From: Bryobacter aggregatus MPL3
GTDB lineage: Bacteria > Acidobacteriota > Terriglobia > Bryobacterales > Bryobacteraceae
Direction: 5' to 3'
NCBI RefSeq assembly: GCF_000702445.1
Contig: NZ_JNIF01000003.1
Location: 3,224,001-3,288,000 of the forward strand
DNA: 64,000 nt
This document shows positions 62,657-64,000 of the stretch, piece by piece; the stretch's first letter is position 1, and the number at the start of each line of letters is the position of its first letter. The notes beneath the pieces were generated by a model. That model saw only the letters and a list, made by a program, of their open reading frames with translations. It was not told where the DNA came from and searched no databases. Made by a program: the position numbers and the translations under genes.

Positions 62657-64000
62657 ACGTAGAACGCTGGCGCAAAGTCGAGGCGATTTTTCACGGTGCG
62701 AGGGCGCTGCCTCTCACGGAACGACCGCAGTATTTGCAGGCCGAAAGTGGCAGTGATGAGGAACTTGCTCATGAAGTGCAGCTCCTGCTCGAGGCTGATC
62801 TGGCGCAGGATGGTCTGGACAATCCGTTTGGCGTTGCGGCATTCTTTGAGACGGAGCACGAGCCGGTGGATGGGCAGCGGATTGGCGCCTACCGGCTGAT
62901 CCGCAAGATTGGCAGCGGCGGGATGGGGGCCGTGTTTCTTGCCGAACGCGCGGACGAGGTGTTTCATAAGCAGGTGGCACTCAAGTTGATGAGTGGTGGT
63001 GGGGCGAGCCTGGCCAGGCGTTTTCAGAAGGAGCGGCAGATTCTTGCTGCCTTGGAGCATCCCAACATCACGCGGCTTCTGGATGGTGGCGTGACCGCGC
63101 AAGGCTCACCATACCTCGTCATGGAATTTATCGACGGGAAGGTATTGAGCGACTATGCAAAAGATATTCCGCTCGATGCCAAGCTGCGGCTCTTTGCTAG
63201 CGTCTGCGATGCAGTGCACTATGCGCACCAGCGCTTGATCATCCATCGGGATCTGAAGCCCGGCAACGTCATGGTGAACGCCGAGGGCATCGTGAAGCTG
63301 CTCGATTTCGGTATTGCGAAGTTGTTGCTCGATACGGATTCGATGGATACCGTGACGCAGGTGGTGCCGATGACGCCCCGTTATGCCAGCCCGGAGCAGT
63401 TGTGTGGCGAGCCGGTCTCTACGCTCTCGGATATCTATTCGTTGGGCGTGATGCTGCAGGAGTTGATTGGTTCCAATGCGCCGCGCGACCTGCAAAAAAT
63501 TGCGTCGCATGCCAAAGAAACGCAAGCGGAGAACCGCTATCCAGCCGCCGCCGAAATCGCTGTGGACCTGCGGCGTTATCTTGCCGGCGAGCCTGTGCTG
63601 GCTCATGAAGACAGCTTGCGCTATCGCGTTGGAAAATTTGTCATGCGCCATCGCCGTGCCGTTCTTGCCGCGAGCCTGGCGCTGCTCGCGGTGCTGGTGG
63701 CCGCTGGCGTCTCGATCTGGCAGGCCCAAGTTGCGGTGCGGGAGCGGGCCAAGGCTGAGGCCGTGAGTTCCTTTGTGATTGACCTTTTGGCAAAGGCGAA
63801 TCCGGAACGGGGTGCCGACCTGAAGGTTGCCGATGTACTGGACGATGCGTCGGAACAACTCCGATCCCGCTGGACGGGTTCTTCAGAAACCGAAGCTGCC
63901 TTAAAGCAAGTGCTGGCGAGCAGCTATCGCGGTCTTGGTCTGCAAGAGAAGGCGATTCGGGAAGCAACGGATGCTGTCCGGATTTCGCGAGGTCTGTATG
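62653..64000 (+). CDS. Ser/Thr protein kinase (Hanks type), C-terminus cut by window edge
   Basis: A GTG start at 62653-62655 overlaps the previous stop as GTGA, and the frame is open to the window end (449 codons). Residues 1-70 are an N-terminal helical segment typical of acidobacterial kinases. The kinase domain follows: G-loop GSGGMGAVF (87-95), K111 in VALKLM, catalytic HRDLKPGNV (198-206), DFGIAK (218-223) and SPEQ (246-249). The lobe after SPEQ is short. A transmembrane helix lies at about 336-356, then an extracytoplasmic part beginning a helical, probably TPR, repeat region. It is a membrane receptor-type kinase; the signal and targets are unknown. Confidence 0.9.
   Translation, partial: MNVERWRKVEAIFHGARALPLTERPQYLQAESGSDEELAHEVQLLLEADLAQDGLDNPFGVAAFFETEHEPVDGQRIGAYRLIRKIGSGGMGAVFLAERADEVFHKQVALKLMSGGGASLARRFQKERQILAALEHPNITRLLDGGVTAQGSPYLVMEFIDGKVLSDYAKDIPLDAKLRLFASVCDAVHYAHQRLIIHRDLKPGNVMVNAEGIVKLLDFGIAKLLLDTDSMDTVTQVVPMTPRYASPEQLCGEPVSTLSDIYSLGVMLQELIGSNAPRDLQKIASHAKETQAENRYPAAAEIAVDLRRYLAGEPVLAHEDSLRYRVGKFVMRHRRAVLAASLALLAVLVAAGVSIWQAQVAVRERAKAEAVSSFVIDLLAKANPERGADLKVADVLDDASEQLRSRWTGSSETEAALKQVLASSYRGLGLQEKAIREATDAVRISRGLY

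Noticed and set aside
1-64000. Prophage, insertion sequence, integron, CRISPR array or tRNA-linked island
   Set aside because: No transposase, integrase, terminal inverted repeats, spaced repeats or tRNA was found; gene content is chromosomal throughout.

Overview
The window is a dense, GC-rich bacterial chromosome segment that most resembles the Acidobacteriota, probably the Solibacter/Bryobacter lineage. The lineage call rests on gene families. Two secreted proteins carry the TIGR03437 module first defined in Solibacter. One permease belongs to the acidobacterial duplicated orphan permease (ADOP) family. A DUF1501 protein is paired with a planctomycete-type cytochrome protein (DUF1549/DUF1553). 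I saw no phage, insertion sequence, CRISPR array or tRNA. It reads as core and lineage chromosome, with one clearly decayed gene.

Layout. 1-4.2 kb (minus): a secreted protein of unknown function cut by the window edge, an SGNH hydrolase and a heparin-lyase-like secreted protein. 4.3-5.4 kb: a short catalase-family enzyme. 5.4-11.9 kb (minus): a tetR-adaptor-pump-channel RND efflux operon whose promoter contains a perfect inverted repeat between -35 and -10. 11.9-15.8 kb (minus): the DUF1501 / cytochrome-DUF1549-DUF1553 pair. 15.8-17.9 kb: a Kef-type antiporter and a NIPSNAP protein. 17.9-22.8 kb (plus): a TIGR03437 protein, an HpaI-type aldolase and a GntP permease (sugar-acid catabolism). 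22.9-24.4 kb: an ECF sigma, anti-sigma and Spy-like envelope-stress unit. 24.5-27.0 kb: a diheme cytochrome c coupled to a PQQ dehydrogenase, closed by a strong terminator. 27.0-28.1 kb: ychF (minus). 28.2-32.8 kb: a TIGR03437 protein, a beta-propeller and an ABC exporter. 32.8-35.4 kb: an MFS carrier and an NPP-type phosphodiesterase. 35.4-36.4 kb: a methyltransferase/coiled-coil pseudogene with at least three lesions. 36.4-41.4 kb: the ADOP permease, a GT-C glycosyltransferase and a DUF411 protein. 41.4-43.6 kb: a carbonic anhydrase-SulP bicarbonate pair. 43.7-46.4 kb: SRP RNA, dnaX, ebfC and recR. 46.4-48.7 kb: mtaB and fliM. 48.7-52.2 kb (minus): a site-2 protease with CBS domains, an FAD oxidoreductase and NDH-2. 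52.4-58.2 kb: a four-gene DNA repair operon (MBL exonuclease, ATP-dependent ligase, Lhr-Core helicase, PdeM-type endonuclease). 58.2-60.4 kb (minus): a CbiMQO cobalt/nickel ECF importer. 60.4-64 kb: a PIG-L deacetylase coupled to a Ser/Thr kinase that runs off the right edge.

Compactness is striking. Many neighbours share ATGA or GTGA start-stop overlaps, and seven of nine convergent gene pairs overlap at their 3' ends. Three of those seven use a single TTAR tetranucleotide as the stop codon for both strands. No stretch longer than about 300 bases lacks a gene. The largest gaps are 3228-3435 (208 bases, nothing recognised), 52237-52439 (203 bases, divergent promoter region) and 43638-43826, which holds the SRP RNA.

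The best candidates for something new are modest: the stepwise-decayed methyltransferase gene, the non-canonical cytochrome/PQQ-dehydrogenase pair, the candidate operators, and a short leader reading frame with an internal hairpin abutting the ABC exporter. I see no clear evidence of a wholly undescribed system.
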